The notes: generated by a model not told the origin, from the letters alone. A stretch of DNA of 64,000 nucleotides from Polytrichum commune (GCA_950295325.1 OX485809.1:8804001-8868000), one strand, 5' to 3'; positions 25,801 to 37,080 are shown, counted from the stretch's first letter. Translations and numbers: made by a program.

Positions 25801-28404
25801 GTTTACTTGGTTTTCAATTGGTTACCTTCACGTTTTCGTGTAGTGTAGGTTCGTTGCAGGCAGAGCGAATGATCCAGGGATGAGTGATTTGGATAAACTG
25901 GGTAGGGTTCGCGTGCTGGTTTAAGTGAGTCACAAACAAGTCCAACACCTGACAGCATGGACGCGAGGATGTCTATGTTGATGTCCAACTGGGTAGGGGG
26001 CGTTTGGTAACGCCAGCGTCGGTGACTAAGGAAAACACATGAATGTATGTTGCTGCCCTGGCGCTATCTCAGACATCATCTACACACAGATGGGATGTAA
26101 TGATCCAGGGAATGTGGTGTGTGCAGCCGAGGCTACGCAACACATTCGGACACAGAAGACTCTGAGGGAGGCAACAGTGATGCGGTGGAAACCTCGCAGC
26201 GGAAACCACCACGAAAGGGAGCAGGGACCACGGGCATGAAGAAACGAGTGAAACTGGACGCACATGGACAACCTTTTGGCTCAATGAAGGCCGTACTGGC
26301 CAGCGATATCAAGAAGTATGCCAAAGATTTGGATCCCACGACAGGGTGGGAAGGCCAACCACGGCATGAGAGAAAACGGTTATTCCGCCGCTTGTACACA
26401 GGTAAGCGTAGCACATGATTTATGCCAAAGTACTTGGGCTCATGTCTCTTTAAACATTAACGCTGGTCCTTCAGATCTGTGTCCAGACCATCATCGCTAG
26501 GAACATGTGCAGGGACACGAAGACGTCGCTTGGAACATCCACCGTGACGGCAATACGTTTGTATTTTAATCCCTCTTTCTTCATGAGCAATCATTGTTTC
26601 TAAGAATGAGATGTTGTTGGTATCCTTTGCACACCAGAATGGCAGCTGTGCGGGCATAGCGACAAAGTCTGCGAGAAGTGGATGCAGCCAATCATCACAA
26701 AGGTCCTCATCAACACACGTTGGAGACTAAATCAACTTATTGACAACAATGCCGCCAAACCAGCTGACGTGGATGCAGAGCACTGGAAGACACTAGTATC
26801 TATGCGCGGTACTGAGGCCGCGCAAGTAAAGTCTGACCATAAGCGAACTATCTCAAAAGGGAAAGGGTCGACCACAGCTCAGATGAAAGCAATTGAAAGG
26901 GAAGTCGTGTCACGATTGGTAAGTAACCAGTGAGGTTTTGTTGAAGCAGATGTTGGTGTTGACATCAGTTGTGTTCGTATATGTAACCTCATCCATCAAG
27001 AACGACGTCATTTTTTATGAGCTGCGTCTGACTCAGCGTAGTATTTGCTTGAAATGGAAGATGTTCATTTTATTTTTGAATTCATTGGAGCATACATTCA
27101 TGTGAGGCTAGCCTTCTGGTGGCACTTGGTGCGTTCACATGTTCTAGTCAAACCTTTTTTGTCACGTGTAATCGAAAATAAGGGTTGCGGTTTTTGCAGA
27201 CGATGTTGAAAGGCCGGCCACCGTATGATGTTGAGGTCGACGCAGAAGTCGCCAAAGAATACCAACGCCTACATGAGGAAAAATGCAGGGTAAAACCAGA
27301 TCATGGCCGCGAGATAGATGAGGTGCGCACTCGTGTGTCAGAGCTGGAGGGCAGCGTCACACGCCTCGGGGAGAACGTGACGGCGTCCCATAAACGCCTG
27401 GAGGATATGATGCAGTTGATTCTTCAAAATCAAGGCAAGAAGCACGTGAATGTAGGTGAGGACATTACAGAACCTTCGTCATCTGCGAAGATCCTGGATA
27501 CATCTGCTCTGACGTCCACCACGGCAGAGCCCACAACGTTGCCACATCATCCCGTCCCCGCCGCACTAGTGACCGCCTTGGCCGCTGCGGACACGCGATT
27601 GGCGTTTGAGGTTCATGTTCCCTGTGACGTCGCCGAAGACGCTGCGACCGAGGCTGCCACAAACAACGAAGGAGTCCACAACAGCGCTGACACCGTTATA
27701 GCGTCCATCATTGAGGATATCCTAGATGAAGAGGGTAAAAAATCTATTGATCCACAAACAACTGAGGACGTAGCAGAGCCCGAATCAGAGGATGTGCATA
27801 TGTGTGCCGTGGAGGAGGTCAACGAAGGGCAGCCCGAGGTTGAGGGCATTGCGGATGTGCCCGAAGACATTGCCAACCTGGAGCAGGTAACATCGACCAA
27901 GACCCTATACTGAAATTCATACAGGGCATTCTGTTAATAACGTTGGGCTAAGTCGTTCTTCATGTTGACGTCCTCAATGATGTTCTACGTGACATACACC
28001 TTGTCGGCAGGATATGTCTTTGGACATCTACTCTGACATAAAGACTTCCCACCCTTGCGGTTGCACATGGCAGGAGGATGTACAGGCAACTGAAGAGTCA
28101 GCTGGCAAACCTCGCCGCGTTGGGAGGAGCGCGGTTAAATCAGCAATGGTGAAACTCAATGCTCCAAAAGCGGTTGGTTTGCCTAAACCTCCCCAAATTC
28201 CTCCGAAGGTGAGGGAAACAGTGCATGTATGTCAATTTGGGTCGACTCCCTTTACTTGCGGGAGCATCGACATGAACAAGTGCACATGCGCACAGTGTAT
28301 GTATGGCACGTATATGGAATGAAACCCACTAATACATGTCATGGTGTATTGTGAATGGCGGTGGGATGTGGCAGGTAGGGGGTGGTACGAAACCGCAACC
28401 GTAA
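22888..28404 (+). CDS. TNPA-like CACTA accessory protein (Transposase_24 type)
   Basis: In Spm-type elements the TNPA protein binds repeats near the ends and helps the transposase. My model joins exons 22888-23180, 26127-26401, 26638-26918, 27200-27886, 28011-28208 and 28375-28404 into 587 residues. All introns are GT-AG and all phases agree. The N-terminus is basic (MVRSRDRSGKRKA). Exons 2-3 carry the plant Ptta/En/Spm transposase domain: HGQPFGSMKAVL, DLDPTTGWEGQPRHERKRLF, TRWRLNQLIDN, HWKTLVSMRGTEAAQVKSD, ISKGKGSTTAQMKAIEREV. Exon 4 has GRPPYDVEVDAEV, then a likely coiled coil (EVRTRVSELEGSVTRLGENV) and an acidic tail. The last, nine-codon exon is the least certain. Intron 1 (23181-26126) is unusually long and holds repeats and a captured host fragment. 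No stop or frameshift was seen. Confidence 0.8.
23944..24309 (-). pseudogene. NUP205: Captured fragment of nucleoporin NUP205
   Basis: On the strand opposite to the TNPA-like gene, about 122 codons read without a stop and match plant NUP205, a scaffold protein of the inner ring of the nuclear pore. Conserved words include KERLSLCHCLVLSCLIV, VKELYNLLKDC, a Q-I-T segment followed by FSLTNSL, DAVFRREFQHLIMGTGD and GFTGVIRFVWAVYLML. The match starts and stops abruptly. Outside it the sequence returns to the CACTA repeat unit on both sides (GTGGACACCGCTGTCTGCGTC next to 24310, GTCCAATCATTC near 23900). There is no start codon context or complete domain, so it is a transduplicated gene piece and not a working gene. 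The absence of stops suggests a fairly recent capture. Confidence 0.8.
24621..25645 (+). repeat. Three tandem copies of a ~349-bp unit
   Basis: Units begin with TTTTGGGGTAGTTGCCACAT at about 24621, 24971 and 25319; the third is slightly shorter. Copies differ by scattered substitutions and one small insertion. Each contains a perfect hairpin with 16-bp arms AATGTGACTAATACCC and its inverse (24873-24909, 25222-25258, 25570-25606). The unit is far more AT-rich than the surrounding CACTA DNA and does not resemble the other CACTA repeats, so it probably came from an AT-rich insertion that was then amplified. It lies in intron 1 of the TNPA-like gene. Confidence 0.9.
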
Positions 28405-29474
28405 CGGAAGAAATGAGACATCGACAGTAATGCCTATCGTGAAGTTTGGAGTGGCTCAAGCATGTTCTAGCCAACCTTGCAGTACTACAATAGCCGTTGT
28501 AGACTTTGACATTGCAAACAAGCATTAAGTTTTGGTGGACTAGTTTCCGATATGTAATAGCGTCCATGTAGTCGCAAAGTGTTACTCAATCAATACAATG
28601 TTTTTTATGTTTTGCAACGCCTTGGTCTACAATATTTGTTCCTTGCGTCCTTTGTGTCTGTTAAATGGCCATGTGCAACACGTGGCGCTGAGGCTGATTC
28701 ATGTAGATGCCCTAAAAGATGACCCCCTCACAATTGGTAGATCTAATAGCCCTTAGACTCTGTGTCTGCATTGTCATTGAGTACTTCAGGCCAACATCCA
28801 CGCCAACTCAAGCCCATGTTGAAAACGATGTTCTCATGAATGGGATGGTGTCTCCAAGAATTCACCGTCACACATGCTATGTTTTTCCCACCACATCGTA
28901 AAAACATGTAATGTCCAACATGATGTCCCAGAAAACGTTCTTATGTCACATAGGCCGTCAAACATAACAATGCACAAAACCCAAAATCCTTTGAATTGAA
29001 TATCCGCGTCGACCAAGATGTCTCACATAACATTTCCTTGTCCCAGTGGACGTCTGCCAAACCGCGCACAAGACATATAACTTCACAGAACACAATGTCC
29101 ACGTCAGCAATAACGAATGCCACGTCAGAATTTGGCGGTCCACATCATTTCTAAAGGGGGTCCACATGACACCCCACGTCAGCAAGGGAACAAATGCAAA
29201 ACTTGTCGTTGTGGCACTGCCCGCTTAAAACTTGCCTGCGTGGAGGCCACGTGCCCTCCACGTGCCCCTATGTCGGGAGCATGGAAGATGTCGTTTTATA
29301 TGACGTCACATAAAAACATGTTGAAATTCGGCATGTTATCTATGTTTATTGGGCGTTTTTGCCATGTCCTTCATAACGGATTTTAGGTGACGTCTCAGAG
29401 GAGTACTTCCATGTCAAAGCGAACGCGATTTGCCATTTTTTTTACGTCCAAAAAAACAACGTTTTCTTATAGTG
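28405..29474. repeat. CACTA right subterminal region
   Basis: About 1.07 kb between the TNPA-like gene and the right end, with many copies of CCACGTCAG, GTCCAC and ACATGACA-like words in both orientations, and TTTTTTACGTCCAAAAAAAC next to the end. The structure is typical of CACTA subterminal binding regions. No gene; short open frames are ignored. Confidence 0.5.
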
Positions 29475-29699
29475 AAAAATCATGCTACCCTCTTTCATGA
29501 ACTCACTTCAATAAATGTTTAATTTGAATGAAAGTGAGAATATAAAGTTTTAGAACTTGGATGAAATGATAGAAACCCTAACCTTAAACCCTATTGTCTT
29601 TTTATAACAATTGGCATTGGTATTTATAGAGAATGAAATTGGACCCACTACAAATGCACATGAGTTCATGAATTATGAACTAAAATTTGATCTAAATAA

Positions 29700-29990
29700 C
29701 CCTGCATACTTTATGAGGAGGAAATTATAAATATATTTGATGAAAGAAATGATGCAATTGTCCATGAACCCATTGAAGAAGTTGGCAATGTGCAAATTGA
29801 TCTTCTGGTAGATAAGTAGGATTCAAGGATGTTGAAAGCGCAATATTGACCTTGAAACAATGTTTGGAATAAAGACATATTGATGTTACAACTCTCATCC
29901 AAAGCATCCATACACTTTGCAAGGAAATCGGATCTTAGCATGTAGAAGAATTTCATCAAACTACTTTAGATTCATTCTTCATTATGCCTA
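29700..29990 (+). pseudogene. Decayed C-terminal piece of a Tigger-like transposase
   Basis: Read with stops and frame changes, the plus strand gives VHEPIEEVGNVQIDLL, then SIHTLCKEIGS, then EEFHQTTLDSFF before a stop. The HQTTLDSFF tail matches the tails at 11040-11071 and 15040-15074. This is an old remnant beside the CACTA right end and possibly part of the element into which the CACTA inserted. Confidence 0.5.
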
Positions 29991-30189
29991 GATGTATGAT
30001 AGCATTCATATCTTGTATATTTGCATCCTTTACTTAAATAAGTGTCAATATTATAAATTCCAAAGTCACACAAGTGTTTTTCATGCAAGTGGTACGAACT
30101 GTCTATACTACCTGAATTGTAATATATGCTTGGGGTTGGGTACCCATCATGGCAATATAATATTTCTAGGAGCCAATAGTAATTGAATT

Positions 30190-30360
30190 GATTTCCATGA
30201 CCCTAGTTTTGTGTTAGCCCCACCTCTTTTTGATGGGCGTAACACAATGTCTAGTAGACCATGAAACATTATTCACTTGCTGCCATGCAACACGCAATAT
30301 AGATTCTTTGTCCATTCAAATTTATGGGGTCCCTCAGGCCTTTAAGGTACATTTCATATC
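30190..30360 (-). repeat. Fragment of the ~490-bp MITE family
   Basis: Blocks such as CATGACCCTAGTTTTGTGTTAGCCC, GATGGGCGTAACACAATGTC and GGGGTCCCTCAGGCCTTTAAGG match the interior of the copy at 32989-33486 in opposite orientation. No ends remain. Confidence 0.4.
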
Positions 30361-30413
30361 CCGACAATACAACACTCAATTATATGACACAATTTTTATC
30401 AACCAAACTTTAT

Positions 30414-32312
30414 AGTGTTCGTTTATCCTGATAATATTATCACAACACTCATAATACGATTTTTTTTAGGCCCAATTTGTCATATAATAGAGATAATTAA
30501 TGTGTGCATGTGACATGACCCATAATAGGAATTGCCTTGAGATTGGGAGTACATGGTGAATTCTTTAATGGGTTAATCTAAGGTAACTGAAGTCGATTGT
30601 TTTAGACCTTGGTTTTCAAAACAAACATTACACTTTTGAGTATTTGGGATTGGATGGAGGTTGAAGGATTGTTGGATTGTTGGATTTGCAAACTAAAATT
30701 CTAAAGTTGTTGACTACTCTTCTTGACTCAAAATTTATCCTCACATTTAAATCTCACATTTATTTAAATTGGAAATTTCAATCCTCACCAACTTATACTC
30801 CTAGATTTGCCCATGTCATTCTTTAATTTCTTGGCTCCGGAGGCGACAATAGTCTTGAATGGTGAATGCTTTTTCATTTTGGTTATACTTTCCACAATTA
30901 TGGTGTTGATGACCATGTCTCCACACAAAACGACTTGCACACGATTTGGTAAGTAGTAACCTCCTCCGCATTGGTTATGACACTGGAAGATGCTTACAAT
31001 ATGGATGGGGTCAGTTTATCCATCGTGCTCAACCAAACAAAATACTAGCTCAAGGAACAGTTCGTGGCCGCAAAATCCAAAGAGACCGTCTTGCTCTTGG
31101 TATAAACACAACATGCATTGCACAAGTTGAAACCTCTAATTATTTATAAATCTCTACGCCCAAGATGCTTTGGAAGGTTGTTGCCAACACATTGTGTGTG
31201 GTGGTTTGCAAACAAATTGACATGGATGACATCAAATATATTTGAGAGTTGAATGATGAGCCTCAATGTACATTTGAAATCTCAAACACGGAAGGTGCTT
31301 TCAATTATGGGCAATTCTACTACTCGTTCCCTTGAGCATATTGGTAGGGGTGAATCATTTGGTTTTTCAACCTTGCAGTTGAGCAATATTATTATTGTTT
31401 TCTTACCATCGAATGTTAAAAATGTGGTACAACCATTAGACCAAGGAATAATTGCTTCATTCAAAGTACAATTTAAGAATAAGCTTTTGGAATGTGTCTC
31501 TCTCAGTTTGATTATTCTACTACTCATCAAGACTTGAGAATTATAGTGCCTAATGTAAGGCATGCTATTGTGCGATGCTCTCAAGTGTGGAGAGAGATGA
31601 ATCCCCAAATCATATAAAACAACTGAGGATGTCCAAGATTTTACTTGAAGACTGGAGTGTTGATTTTTCCGTGGATGATGAATGTGAGAAATTGAGAATG
31701 AAAAAACCAACAAATGAATTTGCAAGTCTTGTTGATGTACAATACATTGTGATGAGTTGGTGGATCTGGCATGGAGCACAAAAATCCATCTGGGTTTAAA
31801 TTCAAACAAAGATCTAATGAAGGGGAACGATGTGGGTGACCAACCCACACCAATAGTCAAGCTTCCTTGAGCCCACAAGTATGCCCAATTACTATCAAAT
31901 CTAAGCATCCTTCATAGTTTTAAGTCGTGGTTGTGATGAATATGAAATATTTTATGGATAAATTAAACAAGATGTCAATTTCCAACATCAACGAACATCA
32001 CCAAAAGACAAGAAAGTCGTACTTTCGTAGTGTGTGATATGGTGAAGACATCATCATGGGATTGACCATATATATGTATATATATATAACACTCCGTATT
32101 GTATGACGTTATGAGCATATTTCTTTAATACAAATCATTCATATTTAAGTATCTTCATCGTGTATGCAAAATGTCAGTTTAGATTGAAATAGGCCATTTT
32201 CTTGAAAATCCTCAATAATATGACATTTGAGGCCAAAATGTGATATTATCCATAATAAAACATTGATATTACGACACTTTCTTGCGTGACCAAATAGGTC
32301 ATATTAAAGGGG
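30414..32312 (+). mobile_element. pogo/Tigger-like transposon remnant
   Basis: Both edges contain diverged ATA(A/T)TACGA and TCATATTAAAGGGGGAGAA words resembling the ends of the element at 14515-15295, so its limits are approximate. Inside is a broken Tigger-like transposase (30946-31800). An ATATATGTATATATATATA stretch occurs at about 32070. At about 1.9 kb it is the longest member of this group in the window. Confidence 0.6.
30946..31800 (+). pseudogene. Tigger/pogo-like DDE transposase, broken
   Basis: Three segments of one transposase lie in order with stops and frame shifts between them. The first is KILAQGTVRGRKIQRDRLAL (about 31030-31100). The second, near 31200-31320, reads WMTSNIFESW and continues into QTRKVLSIMGNS. 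The third, about 31330-31500, includes RGESFGFSTLQLSN, IIIVFLPSNVKNVVQPLDQG and IIASFKVQFKNKLLECV. A tail with RHAIVRCSQVWREM and ILLEDWSVDFSVDDECEKL follows. This order is that of the DDE_1 domain of pogo/Tigger transposases. The usual catalytic D in the position of MGNS is N, and the N-terminal DNA-binding part was not found, so it is inactive. Confidence 0.8.
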
Positions 32313-32985
32313 GAGAACAATATAAAGTGAAGTGAACTTGGACTGACTTTGACTTCTTGACCAATCACATAATTTTTATATCACGAGTGAAGGGCCCTCA
32401 AGATCTAGTGTAATGTGGCTCATAGTAGAGACACTTTAGTTATAGAAGTCCAAAGTGAATATTTTCTTATATTGAAATTAAGTTGGCCCTCCCAATTATG
32501 TTTATTGTTGAAATTGGAATGTTGTCTTTGTTTTTGACACGTAGCCAATCTCATCCTAGCACATCGTGGGGAATTGCAATCCTCTTCATAATATAGTTAG
32601 GCACAAACGATCAATTTCATTAGGGACCCCAATTTTGACACCTATTTTCTCCTCAAAGTGGACAACTGTGTACTTGAACATTAAAAATGATTTTAATATT
32701 CTAAAAACTAAAAACACACCCCATTGGTTTTAAAAAACAAAATGTCAACGTTCAACTTTATCCACTTTGCACGCCGGGGGGGGGGGGTCCCTATGTAACC
32801 ACTTTGGGCTGCAAAGGATTCTTGACTTCTAGGAATCATATCTAAATTACATGATGTCAAAATTTATGAACACAAATCCATTAGCCTCCGTATGGATTTG
32901 CTAATGTCTTAGAATTTTTCATGAAATGTTTTTCTACTCTTGAAGGGTTTAGGGTGCTCAAAGTGTTCGTTATAGGTGTTCTAGC
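32313..32985. other. Intergenic, nothing identified
   Basis: AT-rich DNA with an 11-base G run at about 32777-32787. A diverged GAAGGGCCCTCAAGATCTAGTG word near 32390 recalls the ~490-bp MITE family. No gene. Confidence 0.35.
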
Positions 32986-32988
32986 TTA

Positions 32989-33486
32989 GGGCCACTTTGC
33001 ACTAGAGCTTGGGGGCCCTTCACCCATGGTATACGATTTATATGATTCGTGGAGAAGTAGGAGACAGTCCAAGCTCACTTTACTCTAGACCTTGAAGGCT
33101 TGATGGACCCAAACAAATCGAAATAATGAATAACATGCGTGCCATCCTACGTGGCAACAATAGGATACATTTTTATGGTCTATTGGATATTGCGTTATGC
33201 CCATGAAAAGAAGGGTGGGTTTAACCCAAAACCAAGGGCCGTGACAATCAATCAAATTATTGTTGACTCCTAAAAATATTATAAGTTCATGGTGGGGACC
33301 CGGACCCAGACGCGGACTCAGACCCGGACCCAAACATATGTTGCAGTCCCTCAACCAACATGGTCCACTTTCATTCAGCACAAGGCTTGACAACCCCATC
33401 AACTAGAAAAATTGGATTTCTATTTCCCATGATACAACCTTTGGATTTTCACGGTGATGACTTTTGGTATGTGTGCATAGTGGCCC
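32989..33486 (+). mobile_element. MITE of the ~490-bp family, diverged copy
   Basis: The left end GGGCCACTTTGCACTAGAGC and the reverse complement of the right end GGGCCACTATGCACACATAC form short inverted ends. It is flanked by TTA (left) and TAA (right). Its length of 498 bp and internal blocks (GACAGTCCAAGCTCACTT, GATGGACCCAAA, ACCAAGGGCCGTGAC) match 52202-52685. It includes a short run of GGACCC(A/G) repeats near 33295-33335. Confidence 0.6.
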
Positions 33487-35155
33487 TAAGGTAGAAAAAA
33501 ACTGAAAAAAAACACAAATAGGAATGAATATTTTCGGTGCATCATATTAGGAGTAAAATGATTCTTGTGTGGACCCAAAATGACTAATTGTAAAAAGGTG
33601 GCATGAAATGCAATGATTGGACGGATGGAAGGTCTTGTTTCACATCAATTGGAATCATTTTTGGGTCCCATTGAGTTATAGTAGAGGTGCCTATTCTCAA
33701 TCAAGACCCCTTCGGCAATTTGTAGGGTACTTGAATTATGATAAGACCGAGACTTAATTTCGAGCTAGAACCAATAGAGTCATGATACATGTTCTAGTTT
33801 TGAGTGCTAAAACGAGGAGAAATGAGTGGTTAGAATGAGTGGCTATGGCAAACTCTAGACATTGGTAATATGTTCATGCCAACTTTTTGGCTTCAAAAAT
33901 TCACAACAATTTCAATTGAAGGAATCGAATTACCCCCCCCCCCGTCCCTCCCAAAATAAAAATAAAAATAACACAACCCTATTGATATCTATCTTCCTGC
34001 ACACATAAAATTTGCACCACCTTATACTTCTCCAGATCTGGCGGAAATTTTCTTAAGTGATAGGTTATGGGTGCCTCTACTCTCATTATTATGTGTGCAT
34101 TCGTATGCATAGTATAAGGACTTGATGATCGTGTTAGGAAAACTCTAGTGTACAAGCAAGGCATTCGAATCACCTGCCTCTTTGAGACAAGGAATGGAAT
34201 TATGAAATGACTTCCATTCCTCCTCATTTCCTCTACTCCATATCCGCAAAAACATTGCACAAATTCCAAGCCACTTGTTCGGGCCGAATCGGCATAATTT
34301 CACTGTATTTGTTTTCCATTTTGGCTACCTTAAGAGTGTGTGTTGGCTGTAGATGAGTCAGCAGGGGGGGGGGGGGTATTGTGTATGTATCCAGCTGTCC
34401 CTTGGTGCCTTTAATAGACATCTTGCTCCTCAACCACTCCAATCGCATTCAATAACCGACACATCACGTGCAATTCTTCAACTATTGAGATTGGGATGAC
34501 AAGGCAAGCTTAAAGGGGCTCGGCTTGTGACCATGGATTTCCAAGCTTCCATCGACATTATTTGGACCAAGAGTCTATAACACATTTTGGAGGGTCCCAA
34601 CTCTCTCTATGAACCCTTCAAGGACGAATGGGGTTAAATGTATTACAAGCCTCGTTAAGTTATGTTGTTTCTTTGGGGCTTTGTGTTGTATGTCGTTTGA
34701 TGTCAAAGGAAAACATGATACATTATCACATGTGACATAAATGATTGAAATACTAAGGACGTCCAAATTGTGTATCTCGACTTGAATCTACAATGACATA
34801 TGGATGTCAACCAAAAGGTGCACTAAGGTAGACAAGATTAATGTGGACACCTTCAACCATGTGGAATCATCTAGCTAGAGGATTTGATCATTAGAAGCTT
34901 AAGTAGGTTTGCGATTGTGAATCGTGACAAAGAATTTGAAATCGCTAAAATCGGATTTGAGGAAGGTGTTGATCTAGCTATGGACTCGAATATTCTATGC
35001 TTCCCAATCTGGTGTTATAGGTGGGAACTCTTCCATTGTTCAATGTTGTGTAAGTGGAGGACATCATTAGTAGATTCCACATGGGTCATTTGCCAATGAA
35101 AACTAATTTTAATGCCAATAGTGACTATGTCGTATCTCTAAAGTGGTTATGGGTG
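33487..35155. other. Intergenic, nothing identified
   Basis: AT-rich DNA with homopolymer runs: C at about 33934-33943 and G at about 34364-34377. Short frames have no recognisable domain. No gene or element ends found. Confidence 0.35.
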
Positions 35156-35157
35156 AG

Positions 35158-35904
35158 GTACTCCTTTTGTAAGATGGTTTCACAAAAATGCAAACTCAAA
35201 TTCATGAAGGTTTTGAGCTAGTCCACGAACCTTCCAACCAATGTTACCAAAGTGTTCTACCAATTTCACGAACCTTCTAAACCGACTTGACATGTGGCAC
35301 GTCTCAATTTCATGATAGTGGACCTTTACCTCCAACAATTTCATGAATCTTCCAAACCAATTTCATAAAAAGATTCGTACTATGTGGTTTTCATATTTTA
35401 AACTTCGCAACTTCTCACCTCCTCACGTTCTTTGCCTTCTCGTTGCCATCACATAGTCCATTTTTCAATATTGTAGGATGCATATTTGGATACATCGAAA
35501 GCCATGCCTGACGGGACGGTCTCCAAAATCATCGAATAATATTATGTCACAGTAATGACGATGTACAAGCAATCGTTGCAGACATGGTCCAAGGTTGGAT
35601 AAGAGAGGTCAATCAAAATTTTGGTGAAGCTAAGTTGTGAGGAGCAATTAGGAGAATCTTATACACGGTGCATTGTTCTTTGTGAAATAAAATTATAAAG
35701 TTCATGAAATTGATTTTGTGAAGTTGTAAATATAGTACCAAATCATGGAATTGTTGACAACATGTAGTGAAATTGGTTGAAAGTCCAAGTTGAATTGGTT
35801 GTCTATATAGTGAACTTGGTTCACGATTCCCATTGCTAAATTGGTTTGTAAAATCATGAAATTGAGTTTGCACTTTTGTGAAAGTATCTTACCAAAGAAG
35901 GAAG
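35158..35904. mobile_element. Inverted-repeat element with ~50-bp ends
   Basis: The left end reads TTGTAAGATGGTTTCACAAA and continues GCAAACTCAAATTCATGAA. The right end, reverse complemented, reads TGGTAAGATACTTTCACAAA and continues GCAAACTCAATTTCATGA. Inside, TTTCATGAA and TTCACGAACCTTCYAAACC words recur several times. No convincing target duplication and no coding capacity. A non-autonomous DNA transposon or foldback is likely; the superfamily is unknown. Confidence 0.6.
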
Positions 35905-36765
35905 TGTTGTTGAACTTGATTCTCATTGTAGAACACATGCAACACAAGTTAGTCAACACCTCACATCCACATGTTGCCTACTAATTTGCCCATGTCGCCC
36001 ATAAAACTCAAGCATGTCGAAGTTCAGTTGGTAGCACTCCTAGTTATGAAGGATGCTAGTGTAGTTTGATTTATATGAAGGTGACCAACCCGAATATCAT
36101 CAAGGTGGCGGTTGAATCAACTTGTATTACTCATCCACTAAATCAGGGCAAATATATTGTCGATTAGCAGCCAAAAATAGGTGTCCAAATAAGAAAACTA
36201 ACCAAATTAGCCTTGTCTACGTTAGAAAGATGATATGAGTACTAAAAAAATACAAAATAAAAATGAGTTGAGTTCAAATGCACGTTTTTGTGCATGGAGA
36301 GGCCCTCTTAGACGCATAAGAGTTAAGAGGTTGCAAAATCACAACGCTTTCACAGCTTGTAACATCCGGAAGATAGGCTCCCAACGTAATCCTTGAATGT
36401 TTAAGAGATCTTTTATGCATAACAATACAAAGCACGAAGAAAATGTCCTCTTTCTGTACTCATAGATTTACTGGAATTGAGAATGAACAAAATGCGTTGC
36501 CCAAGGCCGATTCTTTCCGACTCCAGCATGAATTTGAAGTTGTCTAGGGAGATTCTGGCCTACGATTCCCTGAAAATTCTTGGGCTCAAGGAGCTTGCTA
36601 CATAGCAAGGCTGAATGCTTTTATGTGGATCTCAAGATGTCATCATGTGAAGGTGTTTGTCGCTATTTTTGTTGCTATTTTGAATAAATTATGTCATGAA
36701 ATGGCCCATCTAAAAGTAACTCATTTAATTGTATATGCATTCTATCTAGAAACAAAGGCAATTGG
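35905..36765. other. Intergenic with one small shared block
   Basis: The block TTTTTGTGCATGGAGAGGCC followed by CTCTTAGACGC (about 36286-36318) recurs in diverged form at about 48490-48535 (TTTTTGCGCATGTC followed by GAGGACCTCTTGGACGC), a small dispersed repeat. Nothing else was recognised. Confidence 0.35.
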
Positions 36766-36769
36766 AGAT

Positions 36770-37080
36770 GCCATCCATGTGTGTGTTGTAGCAATGAGAA
36801 AAAGGTAGAAGCAACTGCTGGTTACAGATGAACTGGTTGAGTTTGAGAGGTAACCAGCTGAAGTTCAAGACTTTGGGAAAATTTCCAATCATTTTAGAAG
36901 GAATATATAGAATATACCCCGATTTCTTAAAGAAAGGCCGAAAGATGTTAACATGTGATTGGTTGGACTTAGAAACACTAGGGTCTCGACCAATTATGTC
37001 CAAAAATCTCTCCTGGACATTCTGTTGTAAATATGACACTTGGAAGACTTCCAGCTTGAGCAATGCAAGATTTCAAGTCT
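36770..37080 (+). repeat. Dispersed repeat R1, copy 2
   Basis: The longest R1 copy. It shares with the others the blocks GCTGGTTACAGATGAAC, CTGAAGTTCAAGACTT, AATTTCCAATCATTTTAGAAG, GATGTTAACATGTGATTGG, GGACTTAGAAACACTAGGG and ACCAATTATGTCCAAAAAT. An 87-codon frame crosses it (36828-37091), but it is not kept open in the other copies, so I do not call a gene. Confidence 0.65.

Larger units (their letters stand above)
23280..26005 (+). repeat. Degenerate internal repeat array of the CACTA element
   Basis: At least four diverged copies of a ~230-260-bp unit lie at about 23280-23515, 23516-23765, 23766-23940 plus 24310-24470 (one copy split by an inserted host fragment), and 25850-26005. Shared words are CGCCGTTGTCTGCGTC, TATGTTGAYRTCCA, GGGTTCGTTTGTT with CTAAGYG, and GAGCGNATGAT. 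The words recur in the same order. The array lies in intron 1 of the TNPA-like gene. Similar repeats in other CACTA elements bind TNPA proteins; whether these do is unknown. Confidence 0.65.
16390..29474. mobile_element. CACTA (En/Spm-type) DNA transposon, full length
   Basis: The left end begins CACTATAAGAAA and the right end finishes with its exact inverse TTTCTTATAGTG, the signature of CACTA transposons. AAA flanks both ends, compatible with the 3-bp target duplication of this superfamily, but the A-rich flank makes that weak. Inside are a TNP2-like transposase on the minus strand (17424-21419) and a TNPA-like gene on the plus strand (22888-28404), diverging from a shared region. GC content and CG-rich words (ACGTC, GACGTC) are higher inside than in the flanks. 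The element also carries a fragment of host NUP205 and two repeat arrays in an intron. It is 13,085 bp long. Confidence 0.92.

Noticed and set aside
31282..31908. 208-codon open frame on the minus strand
   Set aside because: Antisense shadow of the broken Tigger-like transposase, which matches on the plus strand.
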